Assembly: GCA_033977485.1 (NCBI GenBank)
Contig: CM066993.1
Location: forward strand, 30,618,001-30,682,000
DNA from: Hydrangea macrophylla
Taxonomy: Eukaryota > Streptophyta > Magnoliopsida > Cornales > Hydrangeaceae
Direction: 5' to 3'
DNA length: 64,000 nt
Shown here: positions 10,332-22,680 of the stretch, in pieces
Position numbering within the stretch: position 1 is the stretch's first letter
Layout of the letters: each line of letters begins with the position of its first letter
Notes under the pieces: model-generated
Databases searched by the model: none
Seen by the model: only the letters and a program-made list of their open reading frames with translations
What the model was told of the DNA's origin: nothing
Program-made: the position numbers and the translations under genes

Positions 10332-11618
10332 TCGAACCCAGAATCTTTGGTTTCGCAGACCAGGAATTTCTGATTTTGGGTTCACTCGAGGATTAGACTT
10401 GAAAGCATCCTTTTAATCGAATTAATCAATTTTTGTGCCTGTTGCATTTCACTTGCATGTCCAACTAGTCGATTGCACGGAACTATGACCTTGGAGACTC
10501 GGGGCAACCCGGTCGGTCAAGTGATCATGGGACTGTGTGATCACCCTTGATCTCGTACCATGTGTTGGTATATGAAGCATCCTATCGGGTGTGTGTCAAG
10601 GGTCCCTTATTTGTCCAAAACCCAGCCTTTGCATAGTAGTTTTCATAGAACCTTTCAAAGGTAGGAAATCAATTCTTGATTAGGATTATATGATAGAAAG
10701 TTTTGTATGCCCGAAAGGGATTATTTGAGATGATGACGATACTTGCTTGATGAAAGATGTATAATCTTTTAATCACCTTTTAGCAATTTCTCCTCATGTT
10801 CCACGATATTTGGAGAACATGCCGAACCTTGATTATAAGATTATACTTTTTATATCATGTTTAGCTAAGCATCATTGACCTTGTATGTATCCAAATTCAT
10901 GGAAAGTACGGTGATAATCCGATCATGTGATTCTCCTACCTAAAGAGTTTTAAGTCCATCTTTGAAAGCAAACAGACTTTACTATCTTCTCCCCGAGGTT
11001 TTCGATCACCCTCTCGAAAAATATTTTGAGTTCACAATTTCCCAAACTGACCTTTGTTAAGGCATATTTTCACTTGGAAGAAAAAAAAAAGTTTGAAAAT
11101 CTTTGGAATTATTTTTGGAGAAATGCTTTTTGGATGAATTTCAAAATAAAAATCCAATCATTTTTGAAAGAATGTTTAACATCCTCATTCTCAAAAGCAT
11201 TCTTAGGCATTGTTTTCAAACACAAATTTTTTTCTTTTTTTTTTTTTTTCTTTTTTTCCTTTTTTTTTTCATCCAAGGAACACTTTCTAAATGATTTTCA
11301 AAAAATTTTGAACATCCAACCTTTGAGAGGGTAGTGAAGATCACAATGAAAGGAGAAGTTGGCGCACTTGACATGAGCGAGGATCTTATGTGCTTATGTG
11401 TTAGGATTTAGAATTTTCTTTTCTTTGGCATATAGAGTAGGCACACACACACATATGCATTTTTTTTTAAATGTCTTTGTATGACAAAAGGAAGCAGATA
11501 AAAAGTTTTTAAAAGGAAAATTTCAAAATTTGTTGTAGGGGCGAAAATAGCATCAAGATCAAATCAAACCTGGTTTAGAGATCCCACGGCGAGGCTGGTA
11601 AGAGGAGAAGACGCTGAC
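10332..11618 (+). other. Element B leader between PBS and gag
   Basis: Noncoding. Includes a T-rich stretch at 11228-11270 that yields only Phe-rich spurious frames and an (AC)n run near 11441. Some Ogre elements have an extra ORF here; I see none. Confidence 0.5.
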
Positions 11619-13170
11619 ATGGCTGAAGAATGAAACAACGAGGAAATAGCCGGGTTAAGAGCACTGGTAGAACAACAAGTGGAGCAAATGAGGCGGCAAG
11701 CCAAAAATATGAATCGAATGATGGGAATGATAGAAGAACTGAATCGTCGACCACCGCCTATAGTTTCGCCAGCTGTGGACCCGTCTCATGGAGGAGAAGG
11801 AGATTAGTTTGATGATCAGGGGGCGCAATGGGCTGATGCACTACAAGCCAACAGGGAAAGGGAGAAAGATGAGAAAGAAAAGTTACTGACCGAGAAAATA
11901 GAGAAGTTGGAAAGGGTGATGCGCAAGGCTCAGGGAGTTGATACCTATCTGATAGAACTGGAAGGGTTGTATGACGGAGTACGTGAGACACTGCCGGCCG
12001 GGTTTAAGATGCCAATTTTTGACAAATTTGATGGGACAGGGAATCCTCGCAGCCATGTAAGAATGTGTATTGGAGCTTTTCAACCAAGTGGACTGAGCAC
12101 AACCATGATGGCTGTCCTATTCCAATAGACTTTAACCGGAGCCGCTTTATCCTGGTATCTTACTCTCGAACAAAGCAAGACCAGGGTTTGGGAAGAAGTG
12201 ATCAAAGCATTTGTGGCATAGTATGAGTACAATCAAGATTTAGATGTCACTGTCCGAGATTTGGAGGCAAGGGAACAAAGAATCGTTCGCCGAATATCTG
12301 AGCAGATGGAGGGGAAAAGCAGCTAAAATGGCACAAAGGCCGTCTGAGAAGGACCAGATCCGAATGCTGATGAAGAATCTACAGCCAGTGTATCAAGAAA
12401 AGATGAGGTTTTAGTCAATCAATACCTTCACTGAGGTTTTCGATGTCGGAACAAGGATAGAGGATGCAATCTAAGAAGGGGTATTTAAGAGAGAGGAGCA
12501 ACCAAACCGGTACAGGAGACCAAACTATGGGTCCAACGGAGGACAAACGGGGGGTCACTCAGGCCCCACCGATGTCAATGCACTAAACGGGCCGGAGAGG
12601 AAGTTTGACATAACTCCGAAGAGAGGAGGAGATAAAGTACCCAGAAAATTTTCAGATCTGGGAGTATCACTATCGACTGCCCTCGACAGGCTGTTAGCAA
12701 AGGGGCATCTCCGTCAATTGGAACCTCGACCTCTACCAAGTCCGCTTCTGCCGAATTTCTAAGGGGATCTCTTTTGCAAATTTCATCAGTAGAAGGGTCA
12801 CTCAATGGATCGATGTATGAGATTAAGGTACGAAATCCAGGACCTCATCGATAACAAAGTAATTTTGGAAACACCTACCAAAGCTCCAAATGTTACTAAA
12901 AATCCACTTCCGAATCATCAAGCTGTGCCACCACCGTAGGGTCTTTATTTCTTGGGGGTAGAAGAAGCAACCTTCGATCCGTCTAGCCTAATCACTAAGG
13001 CCGGGACACCAAGAAAGCATATCAGCTGCCGAAGGATTCAACAATCTATACTTTGGAAGGTCAGCCGGAGAAAAGTGAAAAGAACAGTCAGACTGGTGGG
13101 TTCAAGGGAGTAACAGTCGAGACGTGAGCTAGGTAGAAGACGATCTTTGGTACGAGAGCGACAAAGAAAC
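11619..13170 (+). pseudogene. gag: Element B gag, broken
   Basis: Begins at ATG 11619 (MAEE then TGA). A coiled-coil-like Glu/Arg/Lys-rich segment with ALVEQQVEQMRRQ is followed by the Tat capsid block FKMPIFDKFDGTGNP at about 12003, GAALSWYLTLEQSKT at about 12138, and a late FCKFHQ..KGHSMDRC knuckle-like motif at about 12773. In-frame stops are frequent: TAG at about 11806, 12127 and 12220, TAG near 12413, TAA near 12471, and TAG near 12937. Most replace Gln or Trp codons, which suggests C-to-T decay. A frame change precedes the protease region. Confidence 0.82.
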
Positions 13171-13174
13171 GGAG

Positions 13175-14236
13175 ATGGTGGAGGGTACTTTGAAAGTCGA
13201 TTCAGAAGTTGACGATTTGTGGGCAAGAGAACAAGTCAGTCACCTAACTCAGTCGGGCAGACACTTTAAACCACATGAGCTAGAGGAAGATCATCCAGGG
13301 AGAGAATTGGACAAGGGAAAAGGGAAAATGAACGAAGAAGAGGAAGAAGACAGGGTTCTAAAGCAAATGAAGAAAACTCAGGCCAATATCACCATTTGGG
13401 GGTTACTGATAGCATCAAAACGCCACAGGCAGGCAGTATTGGATGCCCTAAATCAATCTGATGTTACCATCAACACAGCACCGGAAGATATTGTGGGAAT
13501 GATTGGCAGGATCCCGACTTTAGCTATCACCTTTTCTTCAGATGACGCACCCCCCAGAGGACCCATGCTCAACAAGCCGTTGTATGTCACTGTTGAATGT
13601 TTGGGGAACACCATACCCGCTTGTCTCGTTGACAACGGGTTTGCCCTAAATGTATGCCCCTTCCGAACAGCCAAACGAATGGGTTTAGATGAATTGTCTT
13701 TCGTGCCGTCCTAGCAAAAGATCAGGGCATATGACAACACTCAGAGAACGGTCATGGGCATCATCGTTCTTAACCTCATCATTGGACCAGTGGATAAAGA
13801 AGCTGAATTTCAAATCATTGATATCCCCGCCTCTTTTAATTTATTTCTAGGGAGGCCATGGTTGGATAGCTTGGGTGCCATACCGTCCACCATCCATCAA
13901 AAGGTCAAATGTGTTTGGAAGGGCAGAGTCTGCGACATCCTCGGGGATAGCTGGGTTCGATCGTCTAAAGCTTCGTCAAGCACACCGGTTCTGGAATTAC
14001 AGCTGCAAGAAGAAGAAGCAAAAATGGGAGGGTTCGAGTTCGTCGGCATGATTGAGGAGGAAAAGCCAAAGGAATTCCTGGCACTTTACTTTGACCAATA
14101 TGCAAGCCCGTTGGTCGCAGGGATCATGAAGAAAATGGGTTTCTTTCCAGGTTTGGGGTTGGGAAAGAACCACCAAGGCCTGCCGGAGTTTTCAAAAATC
14201 CTTACTCAGACTTACACTCACGGTCTGGGGTACTAA
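13175..14236 (+). pseudogene. Element B protease and G-patch region
   Basis: The stretch to 13714 contains LTQSGRHFKP, then ITFSSDDAPPRGPMLNKPLY and the aspartic-protease motif LVDNGFALNVCP at about 13625 (DNG in place of DTG, as in other Tat/Ogre elements). One TAG at 13712 breaks the frame. It resumes as FNLFLGRPWLDSLGAIPST (about 13837), the protease C-terminal LGRPW motif. Near 14125 GIMKKMGFFPGLGLGKNHQG is a G-patch-like, Gly-rich RNA-binding motif; G-patches after protease are known in Tat-lineage elements. The stop at 14234 is again TAA after a Tyr. Confidence 0.8.
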
Positions 14237-15110
14237 CCATCCAAGAAAGGGAAAAAAGAAAAGAAGAAGACCGTCGATGCGCCATTAGACCCTTACCTAA
14301 AGATGTTCAACGGATATTTTATGAAGGAAAGAGAAGATTTCCCCTTTTGCAGCTTCCCAGAACCATGGGTCGACCAAAAAGATAAATATTTGAAGCCTGG
14401 GTTAAAGATCTTCTTTACCCACGAGTTTTCTGCATATGAAGACCCATACCTGCAGTCGCCTGCCAAGTTGGTTACTGCCAAGGATTGGATTAATGCGCTA
14501 GATGGCTTTGTCATGAAAGATCTGTTGGACAAAGGGAGCACAGAAGTTATGAAAGTGGGTCATGGAGAAACCAAAGATAATACGTTGAAGGTCTGGTGGA
14601 GGAGACAGCCGAGAGTGAGAAAGATAAGGAAGATCAGATGAAGAAGGACAAGGGAAGGACCGAGAAAGAAGAAATGGAGGAAATTACCAAGGACCTGGAA
14701 GAATGCTTCATCGCCGATCTGGGAGGAGAGAACAAGAGAGAGTGGGTTTTTGAGTCTAGTGATAGGTATTCCCCACACCCAGAGTCTGTAATGGCCCAAA
14801 TGAGGCGTCTTTCAATTTTCATGTCTGTTGTAATCACTCCAAAGAAAATCAATGAAAGCATGACTGATTCTGCCTACTCGAACGCGCTTAATGAATGTGA
14901 TGATCATGAAATACCCATTAAATTGCAAAAATTAATTGAAAAAGAAAAAGAATCTACGTGTAAAATCATTGAGGACACTCTAATAATTAATCTAGGAAAT
15001 GAAAATAATCCTCAAAATGTCTTTATCGGCTCTACACTTGGCAAAGAAGAAAGCGAAGAATTAATCAAACTATTAAGTGAATTCAAAGTTATAATGATAT
15101 GCCGGGCATT
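14237..15110 (+). pseudogene. Element B protease-RT linker region
   Basis: Charged linker with open segments at 14303-14641 and 14596-15123, which overlap in different frames and imply a frameshift near 14600. It carries FPFCSFPEPWVDQ and, near the end, the FIGSTLGKEESEELIKLLSEFK block (about 15022). That block directly precedes RT in Tat elements (the G..L...E...L..LL..F pattern). Confidence 0.6.
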
Positions 15111-16330
15111 GATCCAGAGATAGTCCAACACCACATCCCCATTTTCTGAAATTCAAAACCAGTAAAACAAAAATTGAGGCGAGTGAGGCCTGAATGGGCA
15201 CTCAAAGTTAAAGAGGAAGTTGAAAAGTGGTTTAGAGCCGAATTCTTAATGGTCACCGAGTATCCAGAATGGATCGCCAATATAGTGCCTGTCCCCAAAA
15301 AGGATGGTCGTGTTAAGGTTTGCGTTGATTTTTGAGACCTAAACAAAGCAAGCCCTAAAGATGATTTCCCTTTACCACATATCGACGTCCTTGTTGATAA
15401 CACCGCCGGACATGAGCTTCTGTCCTTCATGGATGGATTCTCCAGCTATAACTAGATCCTCATGGCACCAGAGGATAGAGAGAAAACCACTTTTATCACG
15501 CCATGGGGAACATACTGCTATAGGGTGATACCATTTGGGCTCAAGAATGCAGGAGCAACATATTAGTGAGCCGCTACCACATTATTGCACGACATGATCC
15601 ATAAAGAGGTGGAAGTGTATATGGACGATATGATTGTGAAATCTAAACAGAGGAAAGGACACTTGGAGGCTCTGAGGAAGTTTTTTGGGAGGTTAAGGGA
15701 GTTTAGGATGAGACTAAACCCACAGAAATGTACCTTCTGGGTCACCATTGAAAAATTGTTAGGGTTCCTTATTACTCAGAGGGGAATTGAAGTAGACTCG
15801 ACCAAGATAAAAGCCATAGTCGAAATGCAGCCACCCAAGAATGAAAAAGAGCTGAGGGGGTTCCTAGGTAGAATACAGTTCATAAGCTATTTTATCTCAA
15901 AACTCACCATGACCTGCGATACGCTATTTAAGCTGCTCAGAAAAGGAGAGAAGTTCGAGTGGGATACCTTGTGTCAGAAAGCCTTCAATAAAATCAAAAC
16001 CTACCTCCAAAACTCACCTGTCCTGTCACCACCTTCACCCGAAAAGCCTCTGCTGCTATACCTTTCTGTGACCGAGGATTCAATGGGATGCATCCTGGCC
16101 TAAGAAGGAGAAGAAGGGCACGTAGAAAAGGCCATTTATTACTTAAGCAAGAGGATGATCGGATACAAGTTGAAGTACTCACCCTTAGAGAAAACATGTT
16201 GGGCTTTAGTCTGGTGTACCCGTCGTCTTAGGCATTACATGTTAGCTTTCCCTGTAATCTTAATCTCCCGAATCAAATACCTGTTTGAAAAACCCGCCTT
16301 GACCAGTAGAATTTCTTGATGGACCATGAT
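15111..16330 (+). pseudogene. pol: Element B reverse transcriptase and RNase H
   Basis: RT begins around PVKQKLRRVRPE-like sequence at 15160. Visible motifs: VCVDF..LNKASPKDDFPLP (15319), HELLSFMDGFSSYN (15412), TPWGTYCYRVIPFGLKNAGAT (15499), and the catalytic VYMDDMIVKSK (15618, YMDD intact). After RT, the Gypsy RNase H contains LLLYLSVTEDSMGCILA (16049) and YYLSKRMIGYKLKYSPLEK (16138). Stops: TGA at about 15334, TAG at 15453, two near 15565, TAA at about 16101, TGA near 16318. Confidence 0.88.
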
Positions 16331-17770
16331 GCTAGCCAAGTTTGATATCAGATATGTCACCTCCAAATCTGTCAAAGGAAGAGCCATCGCCGAGTACCTA
16401 GCTGACCTTGCCGTAGAGAGTGGGGAGAAAGGAGAATTCAGGTTTCCTAACGAAGGAGTGATGGAGGTAAGGGAGGATTTATGGAGGATGTATTTCGATG
16501 GGGCTGCCAATCAACTAGGCTACGGAGTCGGAGTTATCCTTGTAGCACCTGATGGAACCCCTACCCCACTGGCCGTCAAGCTTAAATACAACTCAACCAA
16601 TAAAACAGCAGAGTACGAAGCATGCAGAGTGGGCATGGAGGCGGCGCTGGCCTTAAAAGCTGAAAAAGTTGATGTGTTTGGAGATTCAAATTTGATCATA
16701 TCCCAAGTGCGGGGAGATTGGAGGGTGAAACACGAGAAGTTGAGGCCATACCATGACTATTTGGAGAGTTTGAAAGAACAATTTAAGAAGATATCATTCT
16801 ACTATCTTCCCCGAGAGGAAAACCAATTGGCAGATTCCCTTGCGACCCAGGCATCAATGATACAGATCCCCTCAGGGGTAATGATGGTCCCATTATCCAT
16901 AGAAATCAGAAATCAACCCTCATTTGAGACAGTCGCGGTCATAGAAGACGAAGGGGAAATACCGTGGTATGTGGATGTGTGGAATTTCATTAAAGAAGGA
17001 GAATACCCCGAAGGAGCCTCATAAAAGGACAGAAAGGCAATCCGAAGGTTCTAAGCCCAATTCGCGATCTATGCAGATAAGCTATGGAAAAGGTCATACA
17101 CAAGGTACAATTTAGAATGTCTATATGGAAAAGAGGCCAAAAGAATGATGGAGGAAATATATGAAGGAGTCTGTGGACCCCACATGAATGGGCATATACT
17201 AGCAAAGAAGATCATTCAACAAGGATATTATTGGACGACTCTGGACAAAGGTTGTTGTGAGTATGTCAGAAGATGCCACAAATGCCAAACCCACGCCAAT
17301 CTAATGCATACCCCGCCTTCCCAGCTCTATAGCATGACCACGCCTTGGCCCTTCTCTGTTTGGGGCATTGATATCATCGGTGAAATAGTTCTGAAGGCTT
17401 CCAATGGGCATCGATATATAATTGTGGCAATAGACTACTTTAATAAGTGGGTGGAGGTCGCGTCGTATGCCACATTAAAGGCTAAGGATGTTGTGAGCTT
17501 CATCGAAAAGAACATAATCTGCAGGTATGGGTCCCCAACAAGTTTATCTCTGATCATGGTAGACATTTCCTGGGAGAAGTTATCCCGCTTTTAGAAAAGT
17601 ACAGAATCACCCGCCATCAGTCCTCTCCATATAGGCCTCAAACGAACGGAGCGGTAGAAGCAGTTAATAAGAATGTTAAAGCAATCTTGGGGAAAACAAT
17701 GGATACGTACAAAGATTGGCACGAGAAGCTACCATTTGCATTATGGGAATACCGGACCTCTGTAAGAACT
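16331..17770 (+). pseudogene. pol: Element B second RNase H and integrase, N-terminal part
   Basis: The frame from 16326 to 17024 holds a second, archaeal-type RNase H with WRMYFDGAANQLGYGVG (16483), EYEACRVGMEAAL (16612), DSNLIISQV (16684) and NQLADSLATQAS (16822), characteristic of the Tat lineage. Integrase follows: CGPHMNGHILAKKIIQQGYY (17173), CHKCQ of the HHCC finger (17277), PFSVWGIDIIGEI (17347) and VAIDYFNKWVEV (17425). A one-base frame change near 17532 and stops at about 17022 and 17052 break it. Element C is inserted at 17775; integrase resumes at 28241. Confidence 0.88.
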
Positions 17771-17775
17771 TCTAC
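17771..17775. other. Target-site duplication of element C (left copy)
   Basis: tctac at 17771-17775, repeated at 28236-28240. Removing C and one copy rejoins B's integrase frame at this point. Confidence 0.92.
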
Positions 17776-17877
17776 TGTAATACCCTGTATTTCTGTTATA
17801 TATTATGTGAATAGGACCCTGTGTGTTTCTTTTAATACTTGTATGAGCTTGGCCTTACCTTTGGTATAATTTGGATA

Positions 17878-18656
17878 ACAATCGATTGACACTTTTATCA
17901 ATCGATTGGATCATTAATACCTAATACCAATCGATTGAACTCTATACCAATCAATTGCTTATATCAATCAATTGACACTAATACCAATCGATTGGAGGCA
18001 GCTGGGCAAATTCTTTTGCTCTGGCTGAGGTTTGTCCACGTGAACACTTCCCCTCTATATATATGAGCCCTTCTCCTGCGTTTTCCTTTTTAGAAAAATC
18101 AGAGAGAGTGAGAGGGAGTATTTGTGTGTGTTTATATATATATATATACACTCATATATATATAAACACACATATATACATATATCCATACACTCACACA
18201 CACAGATGGAGTGAGAGAAGAAGAGAAGAAGATCAGAGAAGAAAGGAGAAGAAGAAAGAAGAAAGAAAAAAGGCAGAGCAAGATAGAGAAGGAGGAAGAC
18301 CACCATTGGAGCTTCCAAAGCTCAAACACACACAACCAAACACGCCCTTAACGCCTAAGGTGAGTTTTAAACTCACTTGGTAGCTTTATATTGGTGTTAG
18401 AACGTGTTTTGAATGAAGAAATGGAGTGTAAACCATGTATTCCCATTTTCATGTTGCTGCAGTCTGCACTGTGAAGAAGACGAAGTACCAATCGATTGGT
18501 ACTCTTACCAATCGATTGACATCTTTCAGGTTCCAATCGATTGACACTTTATGCAATCGATTGGCATGGATTATGATCCAATCGATTGACAAGTTTTCCA
18601 ATCGATTGATGTCACTTTTATACCAATCGATTAGACCTCTATACCAATCGATTGGA
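17878..18656 (+). promoter_or_regulatory. CAATCGATTG palindrome clusters around C LTR promoter
   Basis: About six copies upstream of the TATA at 18056 (two decayed to CAATCAATTG) and about eight downstream, spaced 18-25 bases apart. The 10-mer is perfectly dyad-symmetric. The 3' LTR has the same two clusters at about 26138-26255 and 26741-26892. Confidence 0.85.
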
Positions 18657-18968
18657 AATTTTAGGATACTATTTTCTTATAATAACTGTTTAGTTGTTTA
18701 TTTACTGTTCAGTATTTTCCAGCATGCTTTATTATTGTAATACAGACATGATAATGAGTTAATGCGGCGTTGGATCGTAGTAACAAGAAGATTAACGAAT
18801 AATGTTTATGATGTTAGATAACGGAATAGTCGTGAATCCTTTGGAGTTAACGTTCATTTCATTCAGAGTAGTCGGGCCACATTGGGATTGTCACGTATCG
18901 GTGATAGAGTTGAACTTAAATAGGTTTGCTAAGATTCGGGAACCTTGCGTGGGCGGGCTTTGGTCGAT

Positions 18969-19290
18969 CATATGTTCTTAAAAGTGGTAGACAGACGAAG
19001 GTGTCTATGACTTGCGGTGAACCGGACCATTTGCCCTAAGATAGCCAGATGATCTAATCATATGTTCTTAAAAGCGGTAGACAGACGAAGGTGTCTATGA
19101 CATGCGGTGGACCGTGATCACTGGTAGACGTCGCTAAGTCGTGGCATAGAATGATGTACTGTTGTTTAAAGCATTATATCCCTGACATGCGGTGAACTTG
19201 TGCATATGTTCTTAAAAGCGGGGGATGGACTAACGTGGTATCCATGACATGCGGTGAACTGTGCATATGTTCTTAAAAGCGGTGGATGAG
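18969..19290 (+). repeat. CATATGTTCTTAAAAG interspersed repeat in C LTR
   Basis: Four copies at 18969, 19059, 19203 and 19264, mostly followed by CGG or TGG and flanked by TGACATGCGGTG. Units are 60-145 bases apart, so this is an irregular direct-repeat array; it is repeated in the 3' LTR at about 27207-27505. Confidence 0.8.
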
Positions 19291-19991
19291 CAATGGTATA
19301 TTTATAGAGTTGAACTATTGTCGAGTCTGTTCCCGATCAAGATGTGTTATCGGTCTTAAAATGAGTGAGACATTAGTAATCTTAAAAGGAGTTACCCTCA
19401 CTGAACTCTAACTTGGTTACTGTTTATAACTTGTAATAACTTCAATAGCTGATACCCTGTTAGTATCTAACTCACTTAGCTTTCATTAAGCTGACGGCGT
19501 TTATGCCGCTGGACATTTCCATTTTCCAGCGCACCTTGGTTATGACTATACAGGTGAAGGGCCCGCAGGAAAAGACTACCATGCTAGTGACGACGTCCCC
19601 GTTGAGAATTTCCGCGACAGAGGTCAGACCGAAGAAGACTACTACGCCGAGGACTACCTTTACGCCAACTGAAGACTAGACTAGAGTTGTGGCTAATTGT
19701 CTTTACCATTTTAGAACCCTTTTTGTAGTCAGGCATATGTTGCCCTGATATTTGTACTTCCGCTATCTTATAGTTGATTCGAGACTCTGATGTGTAATAG
19801 TTAGTAACTTCTCTTGACTTAAGGTTACGTTGTGATCATAACCTAGACTTCATTCTTGTTACACTATTACTGCTTATTACTTAGTACTGTGTGGTGTGGA
19901 CAATCATGTGACTTCACCCGTCGCTGCCTTTGGACCCAAAAAGGAAATTTATTTTTCTCTATTTTTGCCGTTCCGGGGCGTGATAGAATTT

Positions 19992-20010
19992 TTGGTATCA
20001 GAGCCTAGGT
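19992..20010 (+). promoter_or_regulatory. Element C primer binding site (tRNA-iMet)
   Basis: TGGTATCAGAGCCTAGGTT a few bases after the LTR matches the complement of the plant initiator tRNA-Met 3' end, the standard chromovirus primer. Confidence 0.88.
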
Positions 20011-20124
20011 TTTATACCTTTTTCGCTCACAGATTGTCCCACACCATCTGGTCCTAGAACCTTGAGATTCTATAGATGAGTATTAAGATTAGTTCTGACT
20101 TAAGGTAGTCCCTTTTCAGGTAGC

Positions 20125-21074
20125 ATGGCACCGCCGCTGTTCGTTCCAGTCAAGTTTGGGGGACACTATGTGTATGAGAGGAGTATTGCGCCAACAGATC
20201 CACAGTACTATGCCTGGAAGGTTAGGCAGAGAGCTATTGCAGAGATAGATCGAGACATGCAGATTGAGTAGCTGAGATTTGGGACCCAGGACCAAGAAGT
20301 GATACGGCAGGAGATGATCTACCGCAAGGAGACCTTCAAACACATCGAGGAAGATTCCCTATTGATGTTACGAGACCGTTCTTCGTACCAGGTTCTACTT
20401 GCAGAGGTTAGAACAACGCCTCCACCACCCCAGACACCTCTACCCCCACCAGAGGAGGACATGGCTGATGCACCCCTAGCAGATGAGGAGATGGAGGATG
20501 ATGAGAACGATGGCGACGATGAGCCAGAGGATGACAACGAGGAGATGGAGGATGAGAAGGACGAGGACACCGATGACGAGGAATCGGAGTATGATCCAGA
20601 GGAGGAGGACCACGAGGACCCAGCCAGTATGGACGTGCCAGTTGGCGTAGATATTGTAGTGTAGAGGGTTATCCGATAGGGGAGGATGAGGTAGCCGCAG
20701 ATGATGATGCAGGTGATGATGCAGTAGTACCATTCTTACCAGGAGGAGTTATAGCACAACTGGCAGCTGAATGGGCTGCAGAGATGGCTGCACATCCCCA
20801 TGGATTTGAGATTAGAGCACCGAAGTTGGCACAGGCTATGGTATAGGCTGAGGCACTTGCAGCCGCATTTGATGCAGCCCAGGCTGACATGGCCGTTGAT
20901 GCAGGAGATTTGGGAGCTGTTGTAGAGCATGATGGACCCGAGCTGATTGAGGATGTTGTGATAGAGGATGAGGACATGATGGATGACGATGATATGGATG
21001 AGGATGATGTTTTATCTGAGGTTGCCCCAGAGGACAAGGCTTCCATCTATGGATCCGATGTGGACAACTTTTGA
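20125..21074 (+). pseudogene. Acidic extra ORF upstream of gag in element C
   Basis: From ATG 20125 (MAPPLFVPVKFGGHYVYER) one frame continues through a single TAG near 20269 to 20664. It then passes by frame change into a second open frame ending at 21074, with one further TAG near 20848. The first part is predicted basic then extremely Asp/Glu-rich; the second is Ala-rich (AQLAAEWAAEMAAHPHG, AEALAAAFDAAQADMA) and ends in another acidic run. About 315 codons in all. I recognise no domain. Canonical Tekay-type elements have no ORF here. The protein could be an accessory factor or a captured host fragment; the shared stop type (TAG) matches C-to-T decay elsewhere in C. Confidence 0.6.
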
Positions 21075-21470
21075 GTCCAGCACCTTTAGGACTTAGACTT
21101 TTACGTTTGACTTTAGTACATGTTGTCCGCTTACTTTTGACGCTTACATAGACAGCTATTGACCATAGCCTTTTGTATAGGTAGCCACCAGTAGTGGTCT
21201 TGTGTATATCTTCCTTTTGTTTAGATCTTGTATAGGACCATGTACTACGCAGTACACATATGATCTGTAGTGTACTCTGCTGTACATCTTTTGGGTATAT
21301 ACATATGGCAGATCGTTTCTCTTGGTTATTTCTGTTATCGTCTCATTATTATGTTATGGTTATGATTTTGATTCATGTTATGCTTTCTGTTATTTAATTA
21401 TGGTCATTTCCCCGAGAAGATTGTCAGCTAATTGTTAGATCCTTCATAGGTACACCTCACACGGATCACT

Positions 21471-22680
21471 ATGGTGGGACCCACAAGGAACCAAGCATGA
21501 CTGGGAGCACCCATTCCCGAGGGTATGGACCCAACTGGAGTCTTCGAAGCCTTCATGCAACGGATGGAGCACATCGGCGATACCTACAATCATGCCACCA
21601 ACAACAACGGCAACAACCATGTTGTCCCTCCAAGACAGGTAGGCGATAAGCTGTTGGAACGATTTCATGGCTTGCGTCCCGAGAAGTTCGACGGCATGGC
21701 ATAGTCCTCGAAAGCAGAGCAATGGATACGAGAGTTAGAGCTAATTTTTGAAGCCCTGGAGTGCAGTGAGCTTGACAAGAGACGTCTAGCCGCATTTCAA
21801 CTGACTTACTCTGCCGCGGACTGGTGGGAGGCCGAGAGAGCTACGATTGGGATCGACGCTGCAAGGAGAATGCCTTGGGAAGCATTCAAGACTCGATTTC
21901 TCGAGAAGTATTTTCCTGAGGACGAAGGGACCAACAAGAGAGGAATTTCCTGAGTCTAACCCAAGGAAACTGGACAGTCAAGGAGTATACTACACAATTC
22001 GAGCGACTTTCCCGTTTCGCTTCGCATATGATAGACACCTCCGCCAAGAAGGTCAAGCGATTCCACCAAGGACTCAACCCACACCTCCGGCACATGATGA
22101 TAGGCCATCTGGGCCAGTCGTTTGAAGGGATTGTCCGTCTTGCTTCAAGTTTGGAAAAGGATGCTTAATCTGTGCAAGGACCACAAGTGAATCGACCTCC
22201 ACCCAGGACCTTCCAACCAAGGAACTTTCTCGCGCAATCATCAAGGAACAATCAGGGATGGAAACCCCAGACCAACTACTATCAGGGAACCAAGCGTACA
22301 TGGGATAGGACAAGGAAGCCCAAGCTAATTTTCCTCGACAGCAGAATCAACAGCAAGGACCACCTCAGGCACAGCTCGCCACCCAGCGACAAAACACTGA
22401 TGGATGTTTCAACTGTGGAGTGCCCGGACATATTGCAAGGTATTGCACAGTCCCCAAGACCAACCGTCGTAATGACCTCGTCTGCTGCAACTGTAACAAG
22501 CCTGGTCACATGAGCAAGGATTGTCGAGCACCACGTGGAGGCTACTATGGAGCGCCTGCTCAGGGACAACAAGGACAACAAGGACAGGTTAGGGTGAATG
22601 CCATCATCCCTGACAATGTAGGGTATAATGCTAAGGAACATCAGAACTTGGAAGGTACACTCATTTTATTTCACTATCAA
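21471..22680 (+). pseudogene. gag: Element C gag with two zinc knuckles
   Basis: Starts at ATG 21471 (MVGPTRNQA), followed by TGA at 21498. Capsid motifs include LLERFHGLRPEKFDG (about 21654), AEQWIRELELIFEAL (21716), FQLTYSAADWWE (21798) and W.AFKTRFLEKYFP (21877). A one-base insertion near 21950 shifts frame. After that come HLGQSFEGIVRLASSLEKDA, a stop at 22166, and two CCHC knuckles: CFNCGVPGHIARYC (about 22410) and CCNCNKPGHMSKDC (about 22482). Stops at 21702 and 22166 replace Gln codons. Confidence 0.87.

Larger units (their letters stand above)
17776..19985 (+). repeat. Element C 5' LTR
   Basis: 2,210 bp ending GGGGCGTGATA (3' copy GGGTGTGACA). Contains CAATCGATTG clusters at 17878-17998 and 18488-18656 on either side of a TATATATAT box (18056-18064), an AC/GT-AT microsatellite near 18125-18200, a GAA-rich leader at 18205-18300, and four CATATGTTCTTAAAAG repeats at 18969-19280. 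Confidence 0.93.

Noticed and set aside
11026..11334. Phe-rich frames in B's leader
   Set aside because: Arise from a T homopolymer stretch; no start context or motif.
18489..18656. CRISPR-like array of CAATCGATTG with spacers
   Set aside because: Repeats are 10-bp palindromes with short variable spacing inside a plant LTR; no cas genes and the organism is a plant.
20319..21046. Ser- and His/Leu-rich minus-strand frames
   Set aside because: Mirror images of the acidic + strand ORF of element C.
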